The notes under the pieces are model-generated. The model saw only the letters and a list, made by a program, of their open reading frames with translations. It did no database searches and was not told where the DNA came from. From NCBI GenBank assembly GCA_020429545.1, contig JAGQLF010000045.1, positions 1 to 6,426 on the forward strand: 6,426 nt of DNA, given 5' to 3'. The stretch is from Candidatus Dojkabacteria bacterium (lineage in GTDB: Bacteria; Patescibacteriota; Dojkabacteria; J137). The position numbers and the translations under genes were made by a program. Every line of letters starts with the position of its first letter. Within the stretch, counting starts at the first letter, position 1. Positions 6,137 through 6,426 of this stretch are shown in pieces.

Positions 6137-6325
6137 ATGGCAGCAAAGAAAAAATCAAAAAGAATAGTATATAGATTGTTTTCTAATGAAACAGGAGAAC
6201 ACTATACAATGAGACTAACTAGAGAAGCTTACGATAAATTGGCTGATACAAAGATTAGCAAATTTAGTAAGAAACTAAGAAAACACATCCCATTTGATGT
6301 GAAAAAGGTGAAGTTTAAAAACTAA
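6137..6325 (+). CDS. rpmG: 50S ribosomal protein bL33 (divergent)
   Basis: A 62-residue very basic protein of the large ribosomal subunit, near the E site. It starts MAAKKK and shows bL33 landmarks: RIVYRLFSNETGEHYT (9-24) corresponds to the first strands, and SKFSKKLRKHIPFDVKK (41-57) to the conserved K-(F/Y)-x-x-x-x-R-x-H segment. Most bL33 are 49-55 residues with a TTTKNKR-like stretch after the Tyr; here that reads TMRLTRE, and the middle is about three residues longer. The Cys pairs of zinc-binding bL33 are absent, so this is the zinc-free form. The frame stays open upstream to a TTG at 6071, but that extension would run over the promoter and add a non-family hydrophobic segment, so the ATG at 6137 is chosen. 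The tRNA-Trp ten bases downstream gives the usual rpmG-trnW arrangement and supports the identification. Confidence 0.85.
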   Translation: MAAKKKSKRIVYRLFSNETGEHYTMRLTREAYDKLADTKISKFSKKLRKHIPFDVKKVKFKN

Positions 6326-6335
6326 ATCCGCCCAT

Positions 6336-6410
6336 AGGGTCGTGATGTCAATGGTAGCATGGCGGTCTCCAAAACCGCTCGTGAGGGTTCAAATCCTTCC
6401 GGCCCTGCCA
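6336..6410 (+). tRNA. trnW: tRNA-Trp (anticodon CCA)
   Basis: A complete cloverleaf of 75 nt including encoded CCA (6408-6410). The acceptor AGGGTCG (6336-6342) pairs with CGGCCCT (6400-6406) with one T-G wobble, and the discriminator is G6407, as usual for Trp. The anticodon stem GCGGT/ACCGC (6362-6366, 6374-6378) encloses loop CTCCAAA with anticodon CCA at 6369-6371. The variable loop is TCGT. The T stem GAGGG/CCTTC holds the TTCAAAT loop. The D arm (6345-6360) is slightly irregular: ATGT/GCAT closes with T-G and leaves C where A14 is expected, or a T is bulged. It reads UGG only. It is probably cotranscribed with rpmG, from which it is separated by ten bases with no terminator. Confidence 0.96.
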
Positions 6411-6426
6411 TATTTGAAAGGTAGGT

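Overview
The window comes from a low-GC bacterium. The translation is standard-code (no in-frame UGA), and all five complete reading frames end in TAA. Several traits suggest a small-genome lineage such as Patescibacteria/CPR: no recognisable Shine-Dalgarno sequence before any start, 1-26 nt gene overlaps, a ComEC whose metallo-beta-lactamase part is a separate gene, an SG-F-N instead of SG-x-H motif in ComEC, and a divergent bL33. That lineage is an inference; no marker here is decisive.

Layout. Positions 1-2137 (minus strand) hold the first 712 codons of a P2-type cation-transporting ATPase, whose 3' end lies beyond position 1. A 171-bp divergent spacer (2138-2308) follows. It is filled by degenerate 7-bp tandem repeats in both orientations, forming a long imperfect hairpin followed by six T just before the next gene. 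Positions 2309-6010 (plus strand) form a tight four-gene operon: membrane-anchored cyclophilin-type peptidyl-prolyl isomerase, ComEA-like DNA-binding protein, ComEC channel, and a separate membrane-anchored ComEC-type metallo-beta-lactamase protein. After a 126-bp spacer that again holds the 7-bp repeat and a likely extended -10 promoter come the bL33 gene (rpmG, 6137-6325) and a tRNA-Trp (6336-6410). This rpmG-trnW order is the one usually followed by secE-nusG, which would lie just past the window.

How the genes work together. ComEA, ComEC and the MBL protein are a DNA-uptake set: ComEA binds incoming double-stranded DNA outside the membrane, ComEC forms the channel for single-stranded DNA, and the MBL protein may be the nuclease that degrades the other strand. 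The cyclophilin is the first gene of the same unit and would act on the same extracytoplasmic face, perhaps helping to fold envelope or uptake proteins. The ATPase is transcribed divergently and rpmG-trnW belongs to the translation apparatus.

The least ordinary signals are the heptamer arrays in both intergenic spacers and the hairpin they build at the head of the uptake operon. Substitutions in the ATPase ion- and nucleotide-binding motifs are also worth a look. No mobile element, CRISPR array or clearly new multi-gene system is visible.
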